Source: Nitrospirota bacterium (GTDB lineage: Bacteria; Nitrospirota_A; Leptospirillia; Leptospirillales; Leptospirillaceae). Taken from it: DNA of 12,421 nucleotides. The stretch covers positions 1 to 12,421 of the forward strand of contig DAIBSV010000050.1 of assembly GCA_027415455.1 (NCBI GenBank), written 5' to 3'. Positions within the stretch are counted from its first letter, which is position 1. Every line of letters begins with the position of its first letter. Below, in pieces: positions 1 through 6,981 of the stretch. The notes beneath the pieces were generated by a model, which did no database searches, was not told the origin of the DNA, and saw nothing but the letters and a program-made list of their open reading frames with translations. Both the position numbers and the translations under genes were made by a program.

Positions 1-89
1 GCGATCTTCCGGACCGATGCGACCTTCTCTCCATAACGCTCTTTCAAAACTTCCAGCACTTTGTCCATGGGTATCCCCTCTCGGACCAT
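1..89 (-). CDS. 5' end of an unrecognised leftward gene (partial)
   Basis: The complement strand opens with an ATG at 89 preceded by a strong ribosome binding site (AGGAAGGAG, complement of 95-103) five bases upstream. The frame stays open to the window edge, giving about 29 residues that begin MVREGIPMDKVLEVLKERYG. A second in-frame ATG at 68 has weaker spacing. The visible part is charged and probably helical, with no signal peptide or membrane segment, so a cytoplasmic protein is likely. I do not recognise the family from this fragment. It is divergent from the toxin-antitoxin pair, with 288 bases between the two starts. Confidence 0.55.
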   Translation of the reverse strand, partial: MVREGIPMDKVLEVLKERYGEKVASVRKI

Positions 90-321
90 CGATGCTCCTT
101 CCTGTAAAAGGTGGGTTCGCAGGAAACGAGTCTCGATTATCCAAATTTATGGTTCAGTTTTGACAGGGGATTTTCAGGAGGCACTCAGGGGTGGCAACTT
201 TGGATGCGAATATGCAGCTGACAAAGAGAAAAAACCATTCTCGTGGGCTTTTCCCATTGTCAGAATCAATTTCTTCGCCTAATGGAATGGGGGGTTCAAC
301 CTTCCCCGAATGGGACAATCA

Positions 322-351
322 TTGAAAACTCGAGTAAATGGGAGTTTAAAC
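322..351 (+). promoter_or_regulatory. Candidate sigma70 promoter and palindromic operator for the antitoxin gene
   Basis: TTGAAA (322-327) and TTTAAA (345-350) are separated by 17 bases, a good fit to a housekeeping promoter. The -10 sits inside the 8-bp palindrome GTTTAAAC (344-351). Ribbon-helix-helix antitoxins normally bind short palindromes over their own promoter, so this is a plausible autoregulation site. The ribosome binding site GGAGG (368-372) lies five bases before the antitoxin ATG. Apart from this, 90-377 shows no credible gene. Confidence 0.45.
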
Positions 352-377
352 AGATAAACGTATATATGGAGGTCGTC

Positions 378-617
378 ATGAACACCGTTCGCTGGAATAT
401 TTCCGTCTCACCGGAAGTGGATCAATCCGTGCGCATGTTCATCACAGCACGGGGCGGTGGCCGAAAAGGCGATTTATCGCGATTCATCGAGGAGGCGGTG
501 CGCTCCTATCTGCTTGAGCAGGCCGTCGAACAGGCCAAGGCGGCAACCGGTGAAATGGGCGAAGCCGAAGTGACGGACCTGATCGACGAGGCGATTCAAT
601 GGGTGCGCGAGCACTGA
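378..617 (+). CDS. Ribbon-helix-helix antitoxin of a PIN-type toxin-antitoxin pair
   Basis: A 79-residue protein beginning MNTVRWNISVSPEVDQSVRM. The N-terminal half has the ribbon-helix-helix pattern: a short strand (residues 2-9), a helix, then a second helix in the stretch LSRFIEEAVRSYLLEQ. Such proteins bind DNA as dimers and repress their own operon. The acidic tail (about residues 50-79) is of the kind that wraps and neutralises the toxin. I chose the ATG at 378 because GGAGG stands five bases before it; a longer open frame starting at 243 has no such signal and gives non-protein-like sequence. The stop codon overlaps the toxin start by one base (TGATG), so the pair is translationally coupled. 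The antitoxin itself looks intact. Confidence 0.8.
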   Translation: MNTVRWNISVSPEVDQSVRMFITARGGGRKGDLSRFIEEAVRSYLLEQAVEQAKAATGEMGEAEVTDLIDEAIQWVREH

Positions 618-1035
618 TGCGCGTCATCCTTGACACAAACGTCCTTCTTGCAGCGCTGATATCGCCTCATGGAACTCCTGACAAGTCTATCGCGCCTGGC
701 GCTCCGCCCGCTTCACATGGGTGACCTCAGCGGCACAGCTCGACGAAGTTCGTCGCGTGAGCCGCTACCCGAAACTCAAGCCCATCCTTCCTCCCCACCG
801 CGTCGGTACAATGGTCAACAATATGCAGCGAGCCATCGTCCTCGACAAACTGCCGCATCTTCCCGACGATATAACCCCCGGGGATCCGAGCGACACATTC
901 CTCCTGGCGATGGCCTTGTCCGGTGAAGCCGATTACCTTGTGACCGGTGACCGTTGCGCCGGTCTTATCCAACGCGGCCACATCGGCCGCACCCGCATTG
1001 TCACTCCGACCCTCTTCGTTGCCGGAGCGCTTTAA
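617..1035 (+). pseudogene. PIN-domain toxin (COG1569-like) broken by a one-base frameshift
   Basis: The gene starts with ATG overlapping the antitoxin stop. The first frame reads MRVILDTNVLLAALISPHG, with the first PIN acidic residue at Asp6 (LDTN), up to Lys23 (683-685), and then runs to a stop at 722-724. The remaining domain continues in the -1 frame from about 688 (YRAWRSARFTWVTS...). That part contains LDEVRRV, DPSDTFLLAMAL and ADYLVTGD, the other conserved acidic positions of the fold, and ends at TAA 1035. The rejoined protein would be about 139 residues, a normal length. PIN toxins are metal-dependent RNases. A missing base near 683-687 explains the break. I see no classical slippery heptamer there, so programmed frameshifting is unlikely. 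A sequencing error is possible. Confidence 0.8.
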
Positions 1036-1207
1036 GAGCGACGATGATCCATGGACAATTTGCAAGGATATTGATCGCTGGGGCGGCCATTTTGACCGAA
1101 TCAGTCTCGGCTTGCTCGATCGCGCTCTCGAGGGAGGCAAAGAGGCGATTCGCAAAATGATCCCGACGGAGATTCCACAAGCGCTCCACCGGATCGCGTT
1201 CACGGCG
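1036..1207 (-). pseudogene. C-terminal remnant of an IS630-family (DDE) transposase
   Basis: On the complement strand, reading down from about 1207, the frame gives RRERDPVERLWNLRRDHF, followed by ANRLFASLESAIEQAE and, near 1050, CPWII. This matches the C-terminal end of IS630/Tc1-type transposases: the (D/N)PxERLW block carrying the last catalytic acidic residue, then N-R-x-F, and a closing W-I motif. No start codon, upstream catalytic domain or terminal inverted repeats remain. The similarity stops next to the toxin TAA (1033-1035), so the frame beyond that point overlaps the toxin and is probably fortuitous. Recognition is by motif memory only. Chance resemblance is possible but unlikely, given the order of the motifs. 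Confidence 0.5.
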
Positions 1208-1263
1208 AACTGGGAAGCAAATGAATCGGGCGCCTCTTTCCCGGAATGTTCAGACCCGCCCCC

Positions 1264-1803
1264 TCACCATCGATCGAGATACCATCCCGTCACAAGGAGA
1301 TACCTCCGGCCGCTTCCCCCGCCCCTGCGGACCCACCCCCGCACCTCCCCCAGGACGGTGACGCGGTCTCCCGGGACGATGGAGGACCTTGTCCGCCCCG
1401 TCCTCTCGACGGAGACCGGTTTCTTTTCGGCCTCTCCCTTCCGTGAAGATCCGGCAACCCTGAGGACGGGAACGGCGAGGAGAAATCGATCCCCCCCGGA
1501 AAAACTGACCTTTCCGGTGACGGAATCGCCGGGGACCTCCCCCGACAGCGGGAGGTCCCGGACGACAAACAGGCATCCTCCGGGCGTCGCGATCTTTTCA
1601 AGGATCCGCCCTCCCAGAAGGACCCACTGTCCGGGCGCGAGCGTCTTCCCGGACCGGAGCCGGACGGGAGAGACCCGCAGTCCGGACGAGGCGAGAACAG
1701 TTTTCTCGACCGAAAAATCCCCGGCGCAACCCGAAGTTCCCGCCAATAAAACGAGAAAAATCCAGAACATCTGACGGAAGAAGCGCATTTTCCACGGAAG
1801 CAT
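1264..1803 (-). CDS. Slp-like outer-membrane lipoprotein (putative)
   Basis: A 179-residue protein with a basic N-terminus, a hydrophobic stretch MFWIFLVLLAGTSG and a cysteine at residue 26 followed by Ala. This is an approximate lipobox: Leu-Ala-Gly-Thr-Ser-Gly-Cys has Thr-Ser-Gly before the cysteine, which is not the ideal set. The mature part has two beta-rich segments: GQWVLLGGRILEKIA followed by FVVRDLPLSGE, and VPGDRVTVLGEVRGW near the end. This order (G-x-x-V-x-x-GG-x-I, then a PL segment, then G-x-x-V-T-V-x-G) is like Slp/YeaY starvation lipoproteins. I preferred the ATG at 1803, where GGAAGGG precedes it by four bases, over Met6. It is downstream of the receptor gene's terminator, so it needs its own promoter. 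Function beyond an envelope lipoprotein is unknown. Confidence 0.6.
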   Translation of the reverse strand: MLPWKMRFFRQMFWIFLVLLAGTSGCAGDFSVEKTVLASSGLRVSPVRLRSGKTLAPGQWVLLGGRILEKIATPGGCLFVVRDLPLSGEVPGDSVTGKVSFSGGDRFLLAVPVLRVAGSSRKGEAEKKPVSVERTGRTRSSIVPGDRVTVLGEVRGWVRRGGGSGRRYLLVTGWYLDRW

Positions 1804-1891
1804 GTCACCCTTCCCTCACTTTCACGACCCGCTTCCTTTTTCCGGAACCTTCCTGAAGATCTCCGGGACGGAACCTTCCGAAAAAAGAAAC

Positions 1892-1907
1892 CGTTTCATC
1901 AGAAACG
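1892..1907. promoter_or_regulatory. Perfect dyad CGTTTC-ATCA-GAAACG upstream of the lipoprotein gene
   Basis: A 6-bp perfect inverted repeat with a four-base centre lies about 90 bases upstream of the lipoprotein start, inside the 364-base gap between it and the receptor gene. The AT-richer, symmetric half-sites look more like a repressor or activator site than a terminator, since no T-run follows on either strand. I found no convincing -35/-10 pair near it. The rest of the gap holds a second hairpin (2016-2039) and the receptor's terminator, and no credible gene. Confidence 0.3.
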
Positions 1908-2015
1908 ATACCGCCCCCTCCCCGTTTCTCCGGAAAGAAAATCCGAGACCCGGGACAGAAGAGCACAGAGACCGCACCAGAATGAGTTCATGTCTCTCTC
2001 CTTTTCACGAATGTC

Positions 2016-2039
2016 CGGGGAGATTCGAATTTCTCCCCG
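2016..2039. repeat. Inverted repeat with 8-bp stem in the lipoprotein-receptor gap
   Basis: CGGGGAGA (2016-2023) and TCTCCCCG (2032-2039) pair perfectly around an 8-base loop TTCGAATT. Neither side has a T-tract, so it is not a standard terminator. It lies about 70 bases beyond the receptor's intrinsic terminator. It could be a backup transcript-end structure or part of the lipoprotein gene's control region. Confidence 0.35.
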
Positions 2040-2109
2040 CCTTCATTGTCCCGCACCGGTGTTCCGGCACGGTGAAGGCGCCGTTAACACGGGTCGACAG
2101 GACAAATCG

Positions 2110-2141
2110 AAAAAGCCCGGCAGGGGATTCCCCCGCCGGGC
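2110..2141 (-). terminator. Intrinsic terminator of the TonB-dependent receptor gene
   Basis: Read on the complement strand, GCCCGGC (complement of 2135-2141) and GCCGGGC (complement of 2115-2121) form the outer stem and a 4-bp G/C inner stem follows after one A-C mismatch, with a three-base loop. The hairpin is followed directly by five Ts (complement of 2110-2114). It begins about 26 bases after the receptor's stop codon and points leftward, so it should end the receptor transcript before the lipoprotein gene. Confidence 0.85.
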
Positions 2142-2167
2142 CGCTCACGCGATGAACCAGAAACAGG

Positions 2168-5080
2168 TTAGAAGGTGATGGTCGCCCCCCCGAAGACGTT
2201 GATCGGCTCTCCGGGATAGACCATGAGGACATTGGCGTTGTTCGCCCCCGTCACGAGACCGGCAGGCTCGTAATAGTTGGTGTTCAGGAGGTTGAAGGCG
2301 TTGAAGAAGAGCTGGGCCTTGCTGTACCAGGAGGTCTTGGGAAGATCGTAGGCCACCAGGAGGTTCGTCGCCCAGTATCCGGGCGAGTTCTCCTGGATGT
2401 TGGCCGTTCCCGAGGGACCGCCGCTCGTGTTGATCACGTTCATCATGCCCGTATAGCGCTCGTTGACGGTGAAATGCCAGCTCCCGCGGGCGTAGTTCAG
2501 ATCGAAGTTGCCCAGCATGTTCGGGACGAAGGGCAGGGGATCTCCGGAGTTGCTCAGGACCGTGGAAGTCCCCAGTCCGTATTGGGCGCTCACGAAATAG
2601 GCATCGACCGCGGAAAAGTTTCCGTCGACACTGAAACCCGCCGGAAGCTCCCGCTTGAACTCGGCCTCAAACCCCCGCATTTCGGCAAGTCCGGCCGAAT
2701 CGGGAAGAGCGGTGGTGACGCCGTTGGCTCCCGTGACGAGGGATGTCGTCAGCATGTTGTTGATATAGTCGTTATAGAGGTCGAAGGCCACGAACCCCTT
2801 GTCTGTCCCGTACCGGGCGCCGATTTCGACGTCGTTCACGATCTCGGGCTTGATATTGACCGTTCCGAACCCCGGGGGAAGCTCGAAAAACTGGATCGAA
2901 GGCGCCGAGAAGGATTGCCCGGCATTGGCGTAGACCTTCCAGTTCCCGGTTGGATACCAGTTCACGCCCACATGCGGCAGAGGGACGACGTAGGACTCCC
3001 CGGCGTTGGGTTCGTAGGCGGCGTTCCCTCCGTTGGCGCCGTTGACGATCGTCTGGGCCCCAGACATCATCGAATTGGAGTACTGCTCGTTGATCGCCAT
3101 GACCCGGAAGCCCGCGCTGACCAGCCAGTCGTCGGTCGGGCGGTAATGGTCTTCCAGGTAGGCGCCGATGGTGGTCAGCATGTTGGAGCCGCCGGCGTTC
3201 CCCGTCATGTTGATGGTTCCGATCGGCTCGTTTCCGTAGAGGGTGTTGTTGTAGGAGAGCCGCATCCCCAGATGGACCTTGTTCCCCTTTCCGGCCTGGA
3301 TGGCGGTCTCGGCGATATCCCCCACCTTGAAACCCTGTCCCTGGATGTAGGCGAAATTGAAGGGGTTCGCGACACTCGTCTGACCGGATGTCCCATAAAA
3401 AACGTTTCCGCCGTAATCCGGTCCGCCAGGCTGGAAGGCCGTCCCGTTGGGTCCGGGGATTGCCGATCCGGTCGCTCCGAAAGGAACCTGGATCACGCCG
3501 TAGGGCACCAGATAGGCGAAGGCGTTGTTCTTGAAGGAGACCATGTTGTTAAGCTGGTCCTCCCCCTGGAGGGTGATCATGTAGCGCTGGGAGATCCATT
3601 CCTTGTAGTAAGGCGAGTCCGGCAGGTTCTGTCCCGATGGTGCCGAGGCGTTCTCCCCGTTCGGCATCCCGTTGTAGCTCGGCCCGAACTGCTCGAAGTT
3701 CTGGAGCGAGGTCGAGGCGCCCCGGTCGTAGTTCTTGTAGGCCCCGGTGAACATCAGGCTGATCTTCCCGTCCGCCAGGTACTTCGTGACGTTCGCGTAG
3801 TCCTGGTATTCCTGGAGGCCGGTGAAGTCCTGGAAACCCTGCTGGTTGATGATCGACAGGTCGTTGTAGGCGCCCACGCCGAGCTTCTCGCTGATCCCGG
3901 TGTTCGCGATGAAGGAGGTGTAGTACTGTCCGTAGGAGCCCATGCCGTAGGTGATCTGGGAGTAGGGATCCTGGGTGGGCTGCATCAGGTGGATGTTGAC
4001 GGTACACCCCGAGGCATAGTTGTAGAGATTCATCGCCGTCGTCACCCCGCGCTGGATGTCGACCGAGGCGATGTCGATATTGAAGAGGTTCAGGTCGTAG
4101 ACCATTCCCCCGTCCTGGTTCTCGTTGAACGGAACCCCTTCGACGGTGAACTCGATGTTGGATCCGCCGGAGGGAGCCGTGTTGGATCCGCCCGTCGAGT
4201 AGCCCCGGCAGGTGAAGTAGTTCATGCCGCCGGTGACGCCGTTCGCCCCGGACCGGGAATAGTAGTTGATGCCCGGCTGGTTCGACAGCGCAAAGCCGAT
4301 CCCCGTCGTCTGCCAGGTTTCAAAGGTCTTGTGGTCGACGATCGTGATGGCCCCGGTCGTGTCCTTGATCTTCTTGTTCCCGGAGGCGTTGATGTTCGCC
4401 TGGGCCAGGGTGTTGATCTTGAGGTTCACGTCCGCCCGGGTCGTCCCCCGCACCGCGATCTCCTGCGAATACGGCAGATAGCCCCGCTTCACGGCCGAGA
4501 GGAGGTAGTCCCCCGACGGCACGCTCTTCAGGTCGAAATTCCCGGAGGGCCCTGACGCCACCTGGTAGACCTCGCCCGTCTTCGTGTTCTTTACCGCGAG
4601 ATTCGCGGCCAACGGCACCTTGTGGTCCCCGTGGCCCTCGTAGACCGTTCCCAGAATCTCGGAGGTCCCCTGGGAGAGCTTGTTCACCGCGAAGTCCATC
4701 TGGCCGATCGTCCCGGCCTTCAGGAGCCCCTCCTTCCTCTGGACGGAGAAGTTGCCGCCGCCCACCAGGACCTTGTAGTCCCCGGGAGGAAGGTTCGAGA
4801 AGATGAACGCCCCCTGGGAGTCGCTCTCCTTCTTGATCAGAAGCCCCGTCGTCGTGTTCTCGATCTCGATCGGAACCCCCGACAGGGTCTTGTGGTCCTT
4901 GACCGAGCGGATGTTCCCGTACAGGATGGACGGCGCGGCATCGGGCTTCGCCGGAAGCTGCGAATTGTTCGACTGGGACGGCTGGGACGGATCCGGAGCC
5001 GACCAGACGTCTGTCGCCAGCCCGCCCCAGAGAATCCCCGGAGCCACGAGCCAGGCGATCTTCTTTCTTAAGGACAACAT
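2168..5080 (-). CDS. TonB-dependent outer-membrane receptor with two N-terminal carboxypeptidase-regulatory-like domains
   Basis: A 970-residue receptor for energised uptake across the outer membrane. It starts at the ATG at 5080, with AGGAG five bases before it; a longer frame from 5128 lacks this signal. Residues 1-28 form a signal peptide (basic RKK, hydrophobic core, WSA). Two beta-sandwich repeats follow, about 51-117 (GVPIEIENTTTG ... LPPGDYKV) and 141-223 (NLAVKNTKTG ... VPSGDYLL), like carboxypeptidase-regulatory or SusC-type N-terminal domains. The plug is about 228-365, with the RGY motif at 292-294 and GCTVNIH at 358-364, where GG-x-I-N-I is usual. The remainder is a Tyr/Asn-rich barrel with a typical NLLNTNYYEPAG segment, and the protein ends in Phe. 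The only two cysteines, Cys291 and Cys359, are both in the plug. No certain TonB box is seen; TGAITIVDH (about 242-250) is a candidate. The substrate is unknown: siderophore-like, metal-chelate or oligomer uptake are all open. Confidence 0.93.
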   Translation of the reverse strand: MLSLRKKIAWLVAPGILWGGLATDVWSAPDPSQPSQSNNSQLPAKPDAAPSILYGNIRSVKDHKTLSGVPIEIENTTTGLLIKKESDSQGAFIFSNLPPGDYKVLVGGGNFSVQRKEGLLKAGTIGQMDFAVNKLSQGTSEILGTVYEGHGDHKVPLAANLAVKNTKTGEVYQVASGPSGNFDLKSVPSGDYLLSAVKRGYLPYSQEIAVRGTTRADVNLKINTLAQANINASGNKKIKDTTGAITIVDHKTFETWQTTGIGFALSNQPGINYYSRSGANGVTGGMNYFTCRGYSTGGSNTAPSGGSNIEFTVEGVPFNENQDGGMVYDLNLFNIDIASVDIQRGVTTAMNLYNYASGCTVNIHLMQPTQDPYSQITYGMGSYGQYYTSFIANTGISEKLGVGAYNDLSIINQQGFQDFTGLQEYQDYANVTKYLADGKISLMFTGAYKNYDRGASTSLQNFEQFGPSYNGMPNGENASAPSGQNLPDSPYYKEWISQRYMITLQGEDQLNNMVSFKNNAFAYLVPYGVIQVPFGATGSAIPGPNGTAFQPGGPDYGGNVFYGTSGQTSVANPFNFAYIQGQGFKVGDIAETAIQAGKGNKVHLGMRLSYNNTLYGNEPIGTINMTGNAGGSNMLTTIGAYLEDHYRPTDDWLVSAGFRVMAINEQYSNSMMSGAQTIVNGANGGNAAYEPNAGESYVVPLPHVGVNWYPTGNWKVYANAGQSFSAPSIQFFELPPGFGTVNIKPEIVNDVEIGARYGTDKGFVAFDLYNDYINNMLTTSLVTGANGVTTALPDSAGLAEMRGFEAEFKRELPAGFSVDGNFSAVDAYFVSAQYGLGTSTVLSNSGDPLPFVPNMLGNFDLNYARGSWHFTVNERYTGMMNVINTSGGPSGTANIQENSPGYWATNLLVAYDLPKTSWYSKAQLFFNAFNLLNTNYYEPAGLVTGANNANVLMVYPGEPINVFGGATITF

Positions 5081-5155
5081 CGAATCTCCTTTGATTGGGT
5101 TTTGAACGTAAGGGTGTGTCGATCGCAAAACAGGCAGAAAGTGCCTTGACGGAGG

Positions 5156-5203
5156 ATTATGACGAGGCGGAATGTCCGGACGGTTAAACTTGGGTAAAAG
5201 TGA
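5156..5203 (-). promoter_or_regulatory. Candidate receptor promoter with a response-regulator box
   Basis: On the + strand GGTTAAA (5182-5188) and GGTAAAA (5193-5199) are direct repeats with an 11-bp period, the arrangement typically bound by OmpR/PhoB-family dimers. In the direction of the receptor gene they are followed after exactly 20 bp by CATAAT (complement of 5156-5161), a 5/6 match to a -10. The expected -35 position (5179-5184) has no consensus and overlaps the box, as in activator-dependent promoters. The transcript would have a leader of about 70 bases. The response regulator gene ends 170 bases upstream. Binding is inferred, not shown. Confidence 0.5.
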
Positions 5204-5372
5204 AAAAACCTCGGATTTTCACAAGGACGGACGACCGGGCCCAATTTTCGGACACCATCGGAGAACAGGGGAAAGGGGGGCGAAGGGCTGCCTGCGCGAG
5301 GATTTTGTCAGGAAGGGGAAAAAGGGAAGGAGACTTCTGGAACAGGGAAACTGCCGTCGGGGAGGATCCGGG

Positions 5373-6221
5373 TCAGCCGTCGGCCTTCATGCGGTATCCG
5401 ACGCCCCGGATCGCCTCGATCGCAGGACCCCCGGCCAGCTTGTTCCGGAGAGCGTGGACGTGGACCTTAAGATTCTCCCGGCCCACCATGCGGTCCTCCC
5501 CCCAGACGGACTGGAAGAACTCTTCGTGGCGGACCACCATCCCGATCTTCGAGAGCAGGACGACGCACACGAGGAACTCCTTGTGGCTCAGGTGCACGCT
5601 TCTGCCGCGAAGACGGACCTCGTATTTCTGGGTATCCACGACAAGGCCTCCGGACTCGGCCCGGTCGAAGGGATAGTCGAAGCCTTTCCTGTCTTCGCGT
5701 TCCACACGCCTCCAGAGAGCGCCCAGCCGGGCCTCGAACTCCCGGGCGCTGAAAGGTTTCGGGAGAAAATCGTCCGCTCCCGCCTCGAGGCTCGAAAGAC
5801 ACAGCTCGTGGAGATCCCCCTCCCCCGCCACCATCAGGAAGGGAACGGGAGAGAGGGATTCCTGGGAGCGGACGAACCGGCAAAGGTCGAGACCGCTCCG
5901 CCGTGGCAGGTGGACGTCGGCCACCACCATCAGGCGGTCGCAGTCACCCGAGGCCTGGAACTTCCGGAGCATCCAGACCGCCTCCTCCCCGTCGAAGGCC
6001 GAGGCGATGGTGAAGATGGCCTGGTCCAGGTCGAAGCGCCGGTAGACGGTCTTGTGGAGCGCCTCGTCCGTATCGGCCACCAGGACGCTGGCACGTCCGC
6101 CCCAGGGCGAGACGGCCCTCTTGCCGGCGGCGGTCTCGTTTCCGCCTTCCGGAGGGGGAGGGTATGCCAGGGTGTTGGCCCCTGAGATCCCCTTCCACCC
6201 GGAGAAGGTTCTCTTCTTCAT
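5373..6221 (-). CDS. OmpR/PhoB-family response regulator (orphan in this window)
   Basis: A 282-residue two-component regulator. It starts at ATG 6221, with AGGAAG five bases upstream; a TTG directly before it is an alternative. Residues 1-44 are an unusual Pro/Gly-rich N-terminal extension. The receiver domain (about 45-168) has an acidic pocket residue Asp50 (VADTDEAL), phospho-acceptor Asp102 (ADVHLPRRSG) and conserved Lys155 (LPKPF). The usual Thr/Ser of the switch is Ala132 (FLMVAGEGD), a departure that may alter phosphorylation-driven switching. The winged-helix DNA-binding domain is about 190-280, ending in the characteristic LRNKL and IRGVGYRM motifs. It sits 97 bases after tonB in the same direction and before the receptor gene, so control of this transport unit is the natural inference. 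No histidine kinase is nearby, and phosphorylation may come from a distant partner. Confidence 0.9.
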   Translation of the reverse strand: MKKRTFSGWKGISGANTLAYPPPPEGGNETAAGKRAVSPWGGRASVLVADTDEALHKTVYRRFDLDQAIFTIASAFDGEEAVWMLRKFQASGDCDRLMVVADVHLPRRSGLDLCRFVRSQESLSPVPFLMVAGEGDLHELCLSSLEAGADDFLPKPFSAREFEARLGALWRRVEREDRKGFDYPFDRAESGGLVVDTQKYEVRLRGRSVHLSHKEFLVCVVLLSKIGMVVRHEEFFQSVWGEDRMVGRENLKVHVHALRNKLAGGPAIEAIRGVGYRMKADG

Positions 6222-6235
6222 CAAGACTTCCTTTC

Positions 6236-6257
6236 GGCGGGGATTCCCGCCCCCGCC
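6236..6257 (-). other. Hairpin just upstream of the response regulator's ribosome binding site
   Basis: In the leftward transcript GGCGGGG and CCCCGCC form a perfect 7-bp stem (6251-6257 with 6236-6242) around an 8-base loop. It stands in the 97-base tonB-regulator gap, only a few bases before the AAAGGAAG ribosome binding site, and no T-run follows. It is more likely to affect mRNA stability or regulator translation than to terminate transcription. Confidence 0.4.
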
Positions 6258-6318
6258 TCCCGGCCCTTTTTTTCGGCCCTCTTCGCATTCGGGCGAGGGA
6301 GGCTCCGTTTCTGCGCCC

Positions 6319-6981
6319 TCACCCCGTATTGCGGATCCGGAACCGGAAATTGAGTTCGAACTTCCCGGGGACCGCCTGTCCGTTCTGGCTCGCGGGCTTG
6401 AACTTCAGGTGCTTGAGAACGTTTTCGGCGATCCGGTTCATGTCGTCCCAGACCGACGGGACGACCATCTTCGAGCGGGTGATCTTTCCCGAGGCGTCGA
6501 CCCAGAGGTCGATGACCACGTCCCCCTCCTCGTCGTCGGCCTTCATCTTCTCCGTATAGAGCGCGTCGGTGTCGACCTTCGTCAGGAGACGGGGGGGAAG
6601 ATACCCCGCCCCTCCGCCGGAGGAGGGCGTCCCCTCTCCCCAGCTCATGTTGACCGCCGTTCCGCTGGAGGCGGCCAGGAGGTTGGTCGAGGTCGCCGTC
6701 TGGGCCGGGAGAACCGGCGGCGTGACCGGATGATGGACGACGGTCTTGTGGACCATCCGGGGCTTCGCCTTGGGCTTGGGCGCCGGCGGCTTCGGCTTGG
6801 GAGGCGGGGGCGGCGCCAGCGCCACCTTGAAGGCGGGAGGCGGGGGCGGCGGAGGGGCGGTCACGGGAACCCTGAGCGCGGCCAGGAGGACGGCCTCGAA
6901 GACGAGGACCCCGCCCAGGGCCCACGGAAAAAACGAGCGGCCGTTTTCGGAGGCGACGGCCTTGCTCCCGGCGGCCCCCAT
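6319..6981 (-). CDS. tonB: TonB energy-transducing protein
   Basis: A 220-residue periplasm-spanning protein that passes proton-motive energy from ExbB/ExbD to outer-membrane receptors. One N-terminal membrane helix (about residues 18-36, PWALGGVLVFEAVLLAAL) is followed by a proline-rich spacer with a run of seven prolines (43-49) and KPKPPAPKPKAKP. After a Ser/Gly-rich linker comes the C-terminal TonB domain (about 130-218), with GDVVIDLWVDASGKI and a final LKHLKFKPA block. The membrane helix lacks the Ser-His pair of E. coli TonB but has a buried Glu29. The usual Tyr-Pro motif at the start of the C-domain is also not obvious, so its receptor contacts may differ. The start codon overlaps the exbD stop by one base (TGATG), indicating coupling. 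The adjacent receptor is the likely client. Confidence 0.9.
   Translation of the reverse strand: MGAAGSKAVASENGRSFFPWALGGVLVFEAVLLAALRVPVTAPPPPPPPAFKVALAPPPPPKPKPPAPKPKAKPRMVHKTVVHHPVTPPVLPAQTATSTNLLAASSGTAVNMSWGEGTPSSGGGAGYLPPRLLTKVDTDALYTEKMKADDEEGDVVIDLWVDASGKITRSKMVVPSVWDDMNRIAENVLKHLKFKPASQNGQAVPGKFELNFRFRIRNTG

Noticed and set aside
683..688. Programmed ribosomal frameshift in the PIN gene
   Set aside because: There is no slippery heptamer and no clear downstream pseudoknot; a one-base loss explains it more simply.
947..1774. 275-codon + strand frame beginning in the toxin gene
   Set aside because: Part of it looks protein-like only because it is antisense to the transposase remnant and the lipoprotein gene; the rest is Pro/Arg/Ser-rich noise.
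2474..4555. 693-codon open frame on the + strand opposite the receptor gene
   Set aside because: It is a shadow of the receptor's GC-rich codon use: repetitive Val/Gly/Asp/Arg composition, no ribosome binding site and no domain character.
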